Assembly (NCBI RefSeq): GCF_002013465.1
Contig: NZ_MAFC01000033.1
Location: forward strand, 1 to 49,028
Source: Mycobacterium sp. D16R12
GTDB taxonomy: Bacteria > Actinomycetota > Actinomycetes > Mycobacteriales > Mycobacteriaceae
DNA length: 49,028 nt
Direction: 5' to 3'
In this document: positions 8,519 through 16,057 of the stretch, piece after piece
Numbering within the stretch: position 1 is the first letter of the stretch
Layout: each line of letters begins with the position of its first letter
Position numbers and translations under genes: made by a program
Notes under the pieces: generated by a model
What the model saw: only the letters and a program-made list of their open reading frames with translations
Told to the model about the DNA's origin: nothing
Databases searched by the model: none

Positions 8519-9436
8519 ATGGCGCGCAATACAACTGAGGCCACTGGCCTGCACGTCGTACCCACCGAGCCCGGCGAGGTCGTGCTGCGGCCGCGCAATG
8601 TCCAGTTCGACACGAGCCACACCCCGCTGCACTGGATTCCCAATGAGCCCATCGTCTCGCACTTCATTTCCGCCTTCAATCTGCTTCTGCCAGAAGGGGA
8701 ACGAGCCTTCGTCGACACCTTCACCCGCGCGCTGCCGTATGTGAAGGACGACAAGATCCGGGAAGCGATGATCGGATTCATGGGCCAGGAGGCCGTGCAC
8801 GCCGAGACCCACAGCAAGGTGCTGGGCGACTTCCTGGAGAAGAACGGAATCGACGTCGCGCCCGCGATCACCCAGATCGAATACATCACCCACATGCTGG
8901 AGCGGACTAACGAACTGCGCAGCGAGAAGCTGCGCTACCGCGTGATGGTGGAGAAGCTGGCCCTCATCGCGGGTATCGAGCACTTCACCGCCGTGCTCGG
9001 CGACTGGGTGCTGAACCACCCCTTCGAGAAGTTCAACGCCGACGCGGAGATGGTGGATCTGTTCCGCTGGCATGGCGCCGAGGAGGTCGAGCACCGCAGC
9101 GTCGCGTACGACGTGGCCCGGTACTTCCAGATCCGCCGCGGGCACATGATGCTGACCTTCGTGCTGGCCACCCTGCTGCTCGTCGGGGTGATGCTGCGCT
9201 ACACCAAGTTCTTGGTGCGGCAGGACCCGTCGCTGCCCAACTACGGCGTCTTCGGCGTGCTGCGGCAGATGAACAAGGCCATGAAGCGGGGAGCGTTCCT
9301 GCGGTGGCGTGAGCTGGCCAAGTCGGCCATGGAGTTCATGCGTCCGGGCTTCTCCCCCGACCAGGTGGGCAGCACAGCACAGGCGGTGGCATACCTGAGT
9401 ACGTCACCCGCCGCGAAGGCTGCGGCCGGCTACTGA
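8519..9436 (+). CDS. PF10118 'metal-dependent hydrolase' family, ferritin-like membrane-anchored protein
   Basis: 305 residues of the PF10118/COG3687 family, named predicted metal-dependent hydrolase but ferritin-like in fold. Acidic/His metal motifs are visible: GQEAVHAETH (about residues 86-95), GIEHF (about 155) and GAEEVEHRSVAYD (about 183-195). These resemble the E/ExxH sets of carboxylate-bridged di-iron proteins. A single hydrophobic segment, MLTFVLATLLLVGVML (about 210-225), should anchor it to the membrane. GGAGG precedes the ATG. Its stop overlaps the reductase start by one base. An adjoining iron-sulfur flavin reductase fits an O2-activating oxygenase better than a hydrolase; that is my inference, and no substrate can be read from the sequence. 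Confidence 0.85.
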   Translation: MARNTTEATGLHVVPTEPGEVVLRPRNVQFDTSHTPLHWIPNEPIVSHFISAFNLLLPEGERAFVDTFTRALPYVKDDKIREAMIGFMGQEAVHAETHSKVLGDFLEKNGIDVAPAITQIEYITHMLERTNELRSEKLRYRVMVEKLALIAGIEHFTAVLGDWVLNHPFEKFNADAEMVDLFRWHGAEEVEHRSVAYDVARYFQIRRGHMMLTFVLATLLLVGVMLRYTKFLVRQDPSLPNYGVFGVLRQMNKAMKRGAFLRWRELAKSAMEFMRPGFSPDQVGSTAQAVAYLSTSPAAKAAAGY

Positions 9437-10575
9437 TGTTCGATCGCTTTCGCCGCACATCGCAGCCCACACCCCAACGCAAGCGGCCCTCGCTGCCGCC
9501 CACGCTGTACGGCACCCTGCCGGTTTCACCCACGATTGCGCTCGGCACCGTGCTGTTTCCGGTCGCGGTCCGGGCCATCGGCGCCCTGCTGATCCTCAAG
9601 AAGCCGCCCGAGAACCACGTCGACCGGACGCTGACGCTGGTGGTGAAGGACCGCTGGATCGAGGCCAAGGACCAGGACGTGGCGAGCCTGGTCTTAGCCG
9701 CGCCCGATGGGGAGCGGCTCCCGCCATGGCATCCCGGCGCCCACCTGGATCTGTTGCTGCCCTCGGGCCGCATGCGGCAGTACTCGCTGTGCGGTGACGT
9801 CTCGGATCCCTTCCACTACCGCATCGCCGTGCGCCGTATCCCCGCGGGCGGCGGTGGCTCCATCGAGGTGCACGACGAATTGAACGTCGGGTCGACGGTA
9901 TCTGTCATGGGACCGCGCAATGCGTTCCCGCTGGCGATGACCCAGCCGGGGCCGCGCAAGCTGCACTTCGTGGCCGGCGGCATCGGCATCACACCAATCC
10001 TGTCCATGATCGCCTTCGCCGAGCAGCTGGGTAAGCCATGGACCATGGTGTACACCGGCCGGAACCGCGATTCGCTCCCTTTCCTGAACGAGCTCAAGCG
10101 ATTCGGCGATCGCGTGATCGTGCGCACCGACGATCAGTCGGGACTGCCGACCGCAGACGACCTGCTGCCCGAAGTGGGCGAGAACGACGCGGTGTACTGC
10201 TGTGGCCCCGCGCCGATGCTTGCCGTCCTGCAGCGACGCCTCCTCGAAATGCCCTCGGTGGAGCTGCATTTCGAGCGGTTTGCCGCCGCACCCGTAGTGG
10301 ACGGCCATCCGTTCGAGGTACAGCTGGGCCCCGGCGGGCCGGTGCTCGACGTGCCCGCCGATCGCACGGCGCTGGACGTCATCAAGAAACGGCTGCCGCA
10401 TGTGGCGTATTCATGCCAGCAGGGTTTCTGCGGCACCTGCCGGGTGAACGTGCTCGCGGGCACCGTCGACCATCGGGACCAGATCCTTACCGAATCCCAG
10501 CGCGACGAGGGGCAGATTCTGACGTGCGTATCCCGCGGTGAAGGTCGACTGGTTCTGGACCTGCCCGCCGAGTAA
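9436..10575 (+). CDS. PDR/VanB-family oxidoreductase (flavin + NAD + plant-type 2Fe-2S)
   Basis: This 379-residue single-chain reductase should shuttle electrons from NAD(P)H through a flavin to a C-terminal 2Fe-2S cluster and on to an oxygenase. The flavin site is RMRQYSLCGD (about residues 113-122), the nucleotide site GGIGITPILSM (about 180-190), and the cluster ligands C327, C332, C335 and a distal Cys in ILTCVSR. The N-terminus holds a hydrophobic stretch (TIALGTVLFPVAVRAIGALL, about 34-53) that would put it at the membrane beside the ferritin-like protein. Start and upstream stop share one base (TGATG), so translation is coupled. The partner is very probably the gene before it. Confidence 0.93.
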   Translation: MFDRFRRTSQPTPQRKRPSLPPTLYGTLPVSPTIALGTVLFPVAVRAIGALLILKKPPENHVDRTLTLVVKDRWIEAKDQDVASLVLAAPDGERLPPWHPGAHLDLLLPSGRMRQYSLCGDVSDPFHYRIAVRRIPAGGGGSIEVHDELNVGSTVSVMGPRNAFPLAMTQPGPRKLHFVAGGIGITPILSMIAFAEQLGKPWTMVYTGRNRDSLPFLNELKRFGDRVIVRTDDQSGLPTADDLLPEVGENDAVYCCGPAPMLAVLQRRLLEMPSVELHFERFAAAPVVDGHPFEVQLGPGGPVLDVPADRTALDVIKKRLPHVAYSCQQGFCGTCRVNVLAGTVDHRDQILTESQRDEGQILTCVSRGEGRLVLDLPAE

Positions 10576-10582
10576 CACCCCT

Positions 10583-10598
10583 ACCCCGAGACCGGGGT
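10583..10598 (+). terminator. Short hairpin after the reductase gene
   Basis: ACCCCG at 10583-10588 pairs with CGGGGT at 10593-10598 across a 4-nt loop, 8 nt past the stop, without a T tract. It is a possible weak terminator before the phosphatase promoter. Confidence 0.35.
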
Positions 10599-10662
10599 TG
10601 TGGCGAGTTTGTCCGAGACATATACGCCATAACCTCGGTCTGGGCGGTACGCCTCCGGGTCG

Positions 10663-10687
10663 GTTCACCGAGCGTTCATCGGTTCAC
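10663..10687 (+). promoter_or_regulatory. PHO-box-like direct repeats upstream of the alkaline phosphatase
   Basis: GTTCACCGAGC (10663-10673) is followed directly by GTTCATCGGTT (10674-10684), two 11-bp units resembling the actinobacterial PhoP/RegX3 direct-repeat box; a third GTTCAC begins at 10682. Placement upstream of a phosphatase fits phosphate control. The box is only 15 nt from the ATG, which is unusually close for an activator site. Confidence 0.55.
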
Positions 10688-10701
10688 AGGAAACTGGGCC
10701 C

Positions 10702-12261
10702 ATGCGCATCTCCCACGCAGCCACGGCCCTCACATCCGCACTGATCCTGGCGCTGGCGCCGTCCGCGGCCGCCGCCCCACCGTCGGATTCCCCCGAGGTA
10801 CCCGTCGGTGATATCGCCAAGACCGGGGGCGCCAACCGCACCAAGGGCGGCCGTGACGGCGACAAGGCGGCGGATCTGCGGGATTCGGTGCTGGGCCGCA
10901 ACGCCAAGAACGTCATCCTGCTGATCGGCGATGGCATGGGGACCTCGGAGATCACCTCGGCGCGCAACTACCAGCACGGTGCCGCCGGTACGCTTCCCGG
11001 ACTCGACGCGCTGCCGATCACCGGCGAGTACACCACGTTCGCCCTCACCAAGGATGGTCCCGAGAAGGGCAAACCGGACTACGTGACCGACTCCGCGGCC
11101 TCCGGCACCGGGTGGGCGACCGGGACCAAGACCTACAACGGCGCCATCTCGGTGAACCTCGACGGCAAGCCACTGGACACGATCCTGGAGATCGTGCAGA
11201 AGCAGGGCTTCGCCACCGGCAACGTCACCACCTCGGAGCTGCAGGACGCCACCCCGGCGGTGCTCACCTCTCACGTCGTCGATCGGGACTGCAAGGGCCC
11301 CAAGGAGACCCTCGAGAAGTGCGCGGGCAACGCCGTCGACAACGGCGGCAAGGGCTCCATCTCCGAGCAGCTGGTGAGCACCCGGGCCGATATCAGCCTC
11401 GGCGGCGGTGGCAAGTACTTCGCGGAAACCATCACCGCCGGCGAGCACAAGGGCAAGACCTCGCTGGAGGTCGCCAAGGCTACCGGCTACCAGTTACCCA
11501 CCACCGCAGGCGATCTGAATAAAGTGAACAACCTCGACAACCCGGTACTGGGTGTGTTCGGCAAGGGCAACCTGCCGGTGCAGTGGGACAAGGTACCCGC
11601 GGCGGTCCCCAACGGCGGCAAGCTGCCCGCGACCACCTGCCGAGCCAACCCCGAGCTGCCCACGGACCAACCGCAGCTCTCCGCGATGACGACCAAAGCC
11701 ATTGACCTGCTGGTGAACTCGAAGAAGGGCCAGGACAAGGGCTTTTTCCTGCAGGTGGAGTCAGCATCGATCGACAAGCAGGACCATGCGGCCAACATCT
11801 GCGGTCAGATCGGCGAGACCATCGCCCTCGACGAGGCGGTCTCCGCCGCCCTGGACTTCGCCCGCAAGGACGGCAACACCCTGGTGATCGTGACCGCCGA
11901 TCATGGACACTCCTCGCTCATCGTCCCCGAGGATTTCGACAATCCGACTGCACTGTCGGTCGCGGTGAAGACTGCCGACGGCGCCACCATGCGGATCATG
12001 TACCCCACCGCGCCGGAGGGTGAATCGCAGACACACACCGGAACTCAGGTGCGCATCGCGGCTTACGGCCCGGGTGCCGCGAACGTCTCCGGCCTCACTG
12101 ATCAGACCGACAACTTCAACACGATCGTCGGTGCGCTGCTCGGATCCAAGAGCCCGGACGCCTCGAACGGTCCGTCCTGGTGGCTGGCCGGAGGAATTGC
12201 TGTGGTGGCGGCCGCCCTGGCTGCCGCTGGCGCGTTCTTGCTGGGCAGGCGCCGGGCCTAA
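10702..12261 (+). CDS. phoA: Secreted, membrane-anchored alkaline phosphatase (PhoA family)
   Basis: This 519-residue PhoA-family enzyme should release inorganic phosphate from monoesters outside the membrane. A Sec signal peptide (hydrophobic residues about 8-25, ending AAAAP) is followed by the metal motif LLIGDGMG (about 73-80), the catalytic Ser131 in VTDSAASGTG, the metal-site motifs ESASID and QDHAAN, and TADHGHSS near residue 397. The C-terminus has a hydrophobic helix (WWLAGGIAVVAAALAAAGAFLL) and RRRA, so the mature enzyme is probably tethered in the membrane, unlike soluble E. coli PhoA. A modest AGGA precedes the ATG. PHO-box-like repeats lie just upstream, suggesting induction on phosphate starvation. 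It is convergent with the TetR gene. Confidence 0.94.
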   Translation: MRISHAATALTSALILALAPSAAAAPPSDSPEVPVGDIAKTGGANRTKGGRDGDKAADLRDSVLGRNAKNVILLIGDGMGTSEITSARNYQHGAAGTLPGLDALPITGEYTTFALTKDGPEKGKPDYVTDSAASGTGWATGTKTYNGAISVNLDGKPLDTILEIVQKQGFATGNVTTSELQDATPAVLTSHVVDRDCKGPKETLEKCAGNAVDNGGKGSISEQLVSTRADISLGGGGKYFAETITAGEHKGKTSLEVAKATGYQLPTTAGDLNKVNNLDNPVLGVFGKGNLPVQWDKVPAAVPNGGKLPATTCRANPELPTDQPQLSAMTTKAIDLLVNSKKGQDKGFFLQVESASIDKQDHAANICGQIGETIALDEAVSAALDFARKDGNTLVIVTADHGHSSLIVPEDFDNPTALSVAVKTADGATMRIMYPTAPEGESQTHTGTQVRIAAYGPGAANVSGLTDQTDNFNTIVGALLGSKSPDASNGPSWWLAGGIAVVAAALAAAGAFLLGRRRA

Positions 12262-12309
12262 CCTCGGCGAATTGCACCTCGATGGGTACGCGCGATCCCC
12301 GGGGCTGAA

Positions 12310-12909
12310 CTAGCCCGCGATGGCGGCCAGTTCGGCGCGAAGAGCATCTCGGACAAACTGATCCGTTGTCGTTTCCGGCGATAGTCCCAGTGCCTCGGTC
12401 GAGTGCGTCAGCAGCGTCAGGACGACACCGTTGATAGTCGAGTACAGACTCGCGACATCGCGGCCGGTCGGGCGCAGCCCCGCGGCCTCCAGCAGGGCGC
12501 GCAGCACCGGCAGCACGGTGTCGAGTGCGGCCGCCAACAGCGGGCGCACCTCGGCTGAGCGGGTGCCCTCCAGGAAGAGTTCCATCATCGCGAGGGTGCG
12601 CGCGCGATTGGCCGTCATCCCCTGATCGACAAGCAGCGTCAGCCTGTCCACAAGTTCCTCCATCGAGAGCGTGCCGATGTTGTCGATGGCAGCGTTTTCG
12701 AGCTGGCCCGCCAACCGGCCCGCACACTGTTCCGCCACCCCCTGCAGCAGTGCCTCACGTGTCCGGAAGTACCGGGACGTGGTCCCCGCGGGCTCACCGG
12801 CCGCGGTATCGACGGCCCGGTGGGTCAGCCCCTTCAGTCCTCGATCGGCGAGCACCGTGATGGCGGTGTCCGCCAGCGCAGACCGTCGTTCGCTGTTGAC
12901 CGGTGGCAC
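12310..12909 (-). CDS. TetR-family transcriptional regulator
   Basis: 199 residues from a GTG at 12909 that has AGGAG 6 nt upstream; longer in-frame starts would run into the upstream monooxygenase gene. The N-terminal helix-turn-helix is visible as GLKGLTHRAVDTAAGEPAGTTSRYFRTREALL, with the usual TetR Tyr-Phe contact segment. The rest is an all-helical ligand-binding and dimerisation domain. It starts 20 nt after the monooxygenase stop, same strand, so the two form an operon. The double inverted repeat at 14413-14440 upstream of that operon is the likely operator, implying autoregulation. The inducer is unknown; it may be the monooxygenase substrate. Confidence 0.9.
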   Translation of the reverse strand: MPPVNSERRSALADTAITVLADRGLKGLTHRAVDTAAGEPAGTTSRYFRTREALLQGVAEQCAGRLAGQLENAAIDNIGTLSMEELVDRLTLLVDQGMTANRARTLAMMELFLEGTRSAEVRPLLAAALDTVLPVLRALLEAAGLRPTGRDVASLYSTINGVVLTLLTHSTEALGLSPETTTDQFVRDALRAELAAIAG

Positions 12910-12929
12910 GGCGTCTCCTATGGCTTTCC

Positions 12930-14387
12930 CTATCGCTTTGAGGCAGCCTCTGGGGCCCCGAACCATTGACTCAGCACGGACGGCAGCTCTTGGCGCACCT
13001 GAGCCGTGTCGGCGTCGGTTGCCCATCCAACGTAGCCGTCGGGTCGCACCAGGACGGCGGACGGCCCCTTCACCGCGGGGTCCATCGGGAGCACATTCAC
13101 GCGTTCGGACCAGGGCGCGGCTGCCCCCGCCAGCTCGACACCGGAACCGTCCAGCAGCACGAACTTCCCGTCCCGCATCACCTCGTAAAGCCGAGGAACC
13201 GACCCGAAGTCACGCACACGGGTGCCTACCATCCTGTGCTCTCCGGGCTGATGCGCATACGCGATTCCGATGCCCGTTCCCCGCCCGATGAAGCGATCGC
13301 GGATCGGTGGAATCGTCAAAAGGCCTCGCAACAGCCAAGGCTGAACCACCTGGCGGATGCGTGAACGACTCAGGGCCAGCTTGGTCAACCCATCGGTGAG
13401 GGCAAGAACCTGTGCGCCCACCGGATGCCGCTCGGCCTGATAGGTGTCCAGCAGCTCGTCGGATGCCTGTCCGCGCAGCACCTCGGTGAGCTTCCAACCC
13501 AGGTTCATCGCGTCCTGGATGCCCGTGTTCATGCCTTGCCCGCCGATGGGGGAGTGCACGTGTGCGGCGTCTCCAGCCAGAAACACTCGTCCCACACGGT
13601 ATTTCGCCGCTTGTCGGCGTTCGGAGAGGAATCGCGACATCCACCGCGGATCGCGTATGCCGTAGTCGCTGCCGCCCACCCGGCAGGCAACGGACTTCAC
13701 CTCGTCCAGTTCCAACGGCTTTTCCAGCGAGACGTCCTCGTTCTTCAGATCCCACGCGATCACGCGAAAGTAGCCGTCCTCGAAGGGCAACACGAGCACC
13801 AGCCCCTCCCTGTTGAACCGTGCGAACATCGGCGAGTCCTGCGGAGGGTCCAGCCGGACATCGGCCAGCATGATGTGGGTCTCGTACTGCTCTCCCACGA
13901 AATCGACTCCGAGGAGACCGCGGACCGCGCTGTGCGCGCCGTCGCATCCGACGACAAATCGGGCGGATTCGCTACTGCCATCGGAGAATTGCAGGCGCAC
14001 CAGATCGTCCTGCTCCAGTCCAACCAGCTCGGCGCCGCGGACGATCTCGACCCCCAGCTCTCTGGCCCGCTGTTCGAGGACTGCCTCGGTCCCGCTCTGG
14101 GCGACCATGGCGATCATCGGGAAGGGGGAGTCGATATTGCCGAGGTCAACCGATACCCCGGGCGCGGGAGCGAGCTGATCCATCGCCTTACCGCGGGCCA
14201 ACACCTGCTGGGCCAGGCCGCGGGCGTCCAACAGCTCCAGAGTTCGAGCGTGCACCGCGAATGCCCTGGTGATGTTCGGAGCGGTGGTCCGGCGTTCGAA
14301 GATCCGGCAGCTCACCCCGCGCATCGCCAGTTCACAGGCCAACATGAGCCCGGTCGGGCCCGCTCCCACAATGCCTACATCGATCAC
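12930..14387 (-). CDS. Class A FAD-dependent aromatic monooxygenase (PF01494)
   Basis: 485 residues with the class A flavoprotein hydroxylase layout: GAGPTGLMLACELAMRG Rossmann motif at residues 8-24, a GCDGAHSAVR segment (DG motif, about 156-165), and LAGDAAHVHSPIGGQGMNTG (about 270-289), which binds FAD ribityl and pyrophosphate. A C-terminal thioredoxin-like remnant follows, as in phenol-hydroxylase-type enzymes. It should insert one O atom into an aromatic or polyketide ring using NAD(P)H. The family includes antibiotic-modifying enzymes (Rox, TetX types), and the partner TetR gene fits an inducible detoxification or catabolic function, but the substrate cannot be read here. Confidence 0.92.
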   Translation of the reverse strand: MIDVGIVGAGPTGLMLACELAMRGVSCRIFERRTTAPNITRAFAVHARTLELLDARGLAQQVLARGKAMDQLAPAPGVSVDLGNIDSPFPMIAMVAQSGTEAVLEQRARELGVEIVRGAELVGLEQDDLVRLQFSDGSSESARFVVGCDGAHSAVRGLLGVDFVGEQYETHIMLADVRLDPPQDSPMFARFNREGLVLVLPFEDGYFRVIAWDLKNEDVSLEKPLELDEVKSVACRVGGSDYGIRDPRWMSRFLSERRQAAKYRVGRVFLAGDAAHVHSPIGGQGMNTGIQDAMNLGWKLTEVLRGQASDELLDTYQAERHPVGAQVLALTDGLTKLALSRSRIRQVVQPWLLRGLLTIPPIRDRFIGRGTGIGIAYAHQPGEHRMVGTRVRDFGSVPRLYEVMRDGKFVLLDGSGVELAGAAAPWSERVNVLPMDPAVKGPSAVLVRPDGYVGWATDADTAQVRQELPSVLSQWFGAPEAASKR

Positions 14388-14412
14388 TGCGACCTCCTCA
14401 AACCAACGTGAC

Positions 14413-14440
14413 GCTACAAATGTAGCGCTACATTAGTAGC
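14413..14440 (-). promoter_or_regulatory. Tandem inverted repeats: probable TetR operator of the monooxygenase operon
   Basis: Two consecutive 14-bp units occur: GCTACAAATGTAGC (14413-14426) and GCTACATTAGTAGC (14427-14440), each an inverted repeat of GCTAC/GTAGC. Their junction makes a perfect palindrome, ATGTAGCGCTACAT (14420-14433). The site ends 25 bp before the monooxygenase start, which suits binding by two TetR dimers. Confidence 0.72.
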
Positions 14441-14486
14441 GACTGCAAGAGGCGTGCGCCAGCGCCCAGCCGGCCCCACCGCGGCC

Positions 14487-15419
14487 CTACGCCACCAGCC
14501 GCTTCGGGTTGTCGATCACCGAGTAGTCGCTGGCGTCGCCTGCGATTACCCGGCTGCTCTCGCCGTTGACACCGACCGGCACATCACCGGCAAGCGTCAC
14601 GCGGTGCATCCGGCGCCGCTGGTCGCCGTAATCCGAGACGGCGTAGTGCTGGGTGGCGCGGTTGTCCCACATCGCAACGTCGCCAAGCTCCCAATTCCAC
14701 CGAATCGTGTTCTCCAACCATGTAATCCGATCCTGGAACATACGGAACAACGCTTGCGACTCGCTGCCGCTGACGTCCAGGATTCGCTTGACGAAGTTGC
14801 CCAGCAGCAGCGCCTTCTCTCCCGTCTCAGGATGCATCCGGACCACCGGGTGGTGCGCTTCGAAATGCGTCGCCCCGAACTCACGCACGTACTTGGATCC
14901 AGGCCCCGCCTTGGCCAAGAACTCCGCCACCTTGGCGGGATCAACTTGGGCGTAATCGAATTGGTTGTTGTGCATGGCCCACAGATTGTCTGCCAGCTCC
15001 TGCAGGGCCCTGGGCAGCTGCCGGTAGGCCGCGACCGTCGAGGTCCAGGTGGTGGTTCCGCCGTACAGCGGAAGCTCCACCGCGCGCAGGATCGAGGCCT
15101 TCGGAATCCGGTCCACGAAGGTGACATCGGTGTGCCACTGGTTGGCACGGCCACCCTCCTCCGAGTCGAGCCGCATCACGCGCTCACCGTCGAATTTGAG
15201 CGTGGGATGCGCCGAGGTCGGCGCGCCCATGCACCGGGCGAAGGCGAACTGCGCCGCGTCGTCAAGGTGGTGCTGGCGGCGAAAGAAGATCACCTTGTGC
15301 TCCAACATCGCCTGGTTGATGGCGGCCGCCGTCTCGGTGTCCACCTCTCCGAGGTGCACACCCTCGATGCGGGCACCGATGTTCTCGCCCAGCTTCACCA
15401 CATTGAAATCGCTGCTCAT
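14487..15419 (-). CDS. TauD/TfdA-family Fe(II)/2-oxoglutarate dioxygenase, alkylsulfatase type (Rv3406/AtsK-like)
   Basis: From the ATG at 15419 (GGAAGG upstream) the protein is 310 residues and begins MSSDFNVVKLGENIGARIEG. It should cleave alkyl sulfate esters by oxidation, giving aldehyde, sulfate, succinate and CO2. The iron ligands are visible as the HTD of NQWHTDVTF (about residues 108-110) and the His of RMHRVTL near residue 270, with the 2-oxoglutarate-binding Arg just after. Segments such as TIRWNWELGDVAMWDNRATQH recall the M. tuberculosis sulfatase Rv3406. It is divergent from a TetR gene across a perfect operator palindrome, so it is probably repressed until substrate appears. A TauD substrate range is the alternative. 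Confidence 0.9.
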   Translation of the reverse strand: MSSDFNVVKLGENIGARIEGVHLGEVDTETAAAINQAMLEHKVIFFRRQHHLDDAAQFAFARCMGAPTSAHPTLKFDGERVMRLDSEEGGRANQWHTDVTFVDRIPKASILRAVELPLYGGTTTWTSTVAAYRQLPRALQELADNLWAMHNNQFDYAQVDPAKVAEFLAKAGPGSKYVREFGATHFEAHHPVVRMHPETGEKALLLGNFVKRILDVSGSESQALFRMFQDRITWLENTIRWNWELGDVAMWDNRATQHYAVSDYGDQRRRMHRVTLAGDVPVGVNGESSRVIAGDASDYSVIDNPKRLVA

Positions 15420-15445
15420 GGCCTTTCCTTCCGTCCGGCAATCCG

Positions 15446-15465
15446 GTGTAGTCAAGCGACTACAC
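15446..15465. promoter_or_regulatory. Perfect 8-bp inverted repeat: operator between divergent dioxygenase and TetR genes
   Basis: GTGTAGTC (15446-15453) and GACTACAC (15458-15465) are exact reverse complements with a 4-nt spacer. The site is centred in the 71-bp gap, about 26 bp from each start codon, ideal for one TetR to control both genes. Confidence 0.72.
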
Positions 15466-15490
15466 TTGGCTCGTCCGCTACTGTACACAC

Positions 15491-16051
15491 ATGACTACAT
15501 CGGAGGCAACGGGTACCAAGCCCGTCGGCAAGGAGGAGGTCGTGGAGGCCGTCCTGAATGCCGCCTCCGAGCTCTTCGCCGAGAAGGGTCCGGCGGCGAC
15601 GTCAATCCGGGAGGTCGCCACCCGTGCGGGCGTGAATCACGGTCTGGTGCACCGCCATTTCGGAAGCAAGCGTCAGCTACTGGCAGACACCTTGCAGCAC
15701 CTGGCCGACGCCGCAGCGGCATTGCGTGAGGCCGGGACGCCCATGGAAGAGCTGGAGGCGGCACACGATCTGCAGCTGCGGGTCATGGTTCGCTCCACTC
15801 TCGACGGCTTTCCCATCGAAGAACTGCAAGAACGCAAGCCCGGCATGGAATGGCTGCTCCAACAGATCCGCCCTGCCCACGCCGACGATCGCGAGGCGCG
15901 GCTGGCCGGGGCCCACGCGATTGCGTTACAGCTTGGCTGGCGACTGATGGGTCCCAGCCTGCGAGCCGGGTTCGGCCTGGACGACATGTCCGACACCGAC
16001 ATTCGATCCGAGGTTGCCCAACAGGTCGCGAAGCTTGTTACACCGCAATAG
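15491..16051 (+). CDS. TetR-family regulator divergent from the sulfatase-like dioxygenase
   Basis: 186 residues. The helix-turn-helix covers about residues 18-63 (AASELFAEKGPAATSIREVA, then VNHGLVHRHFGSKRQLL), the canonical TetR pattern. The C-terminal half is helical with no recognised ligand signature. The ATG lies 26 bp from the 15446-15465 palindrome. Its position back-to-back with the dioxygenase gene indicates that it is the local repressor of that gene and of itself. It is convergent with the following lipoprotein gene (6-bp gap). Confidence 0.9.
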   Translation: MTTSEATGTKPVGKEEVVEAVLNAASELFAEKGPAATSIREVATRAGVNHGLVHRHFGSKRQLLADTLQHLADAAAALREAGTPMEELEAAHDLQLRVMVRSTLDGFPIEELQERKPGMEWLLQQIRPAHADDREARLAGAHAIALQLGWRLMGPSLRAGFGLDDMSDTDIRSEVAQQVAKLVTPQ

Positions 16052-16057
16052 AAGCGG

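Noticed and set aside
7523..9145. 540-codon minus-strand ORF opposite the SDR and ferritin-like genes
   Set aside because: It lies wholly antisense to two genes with intact motifs and shows no domain.
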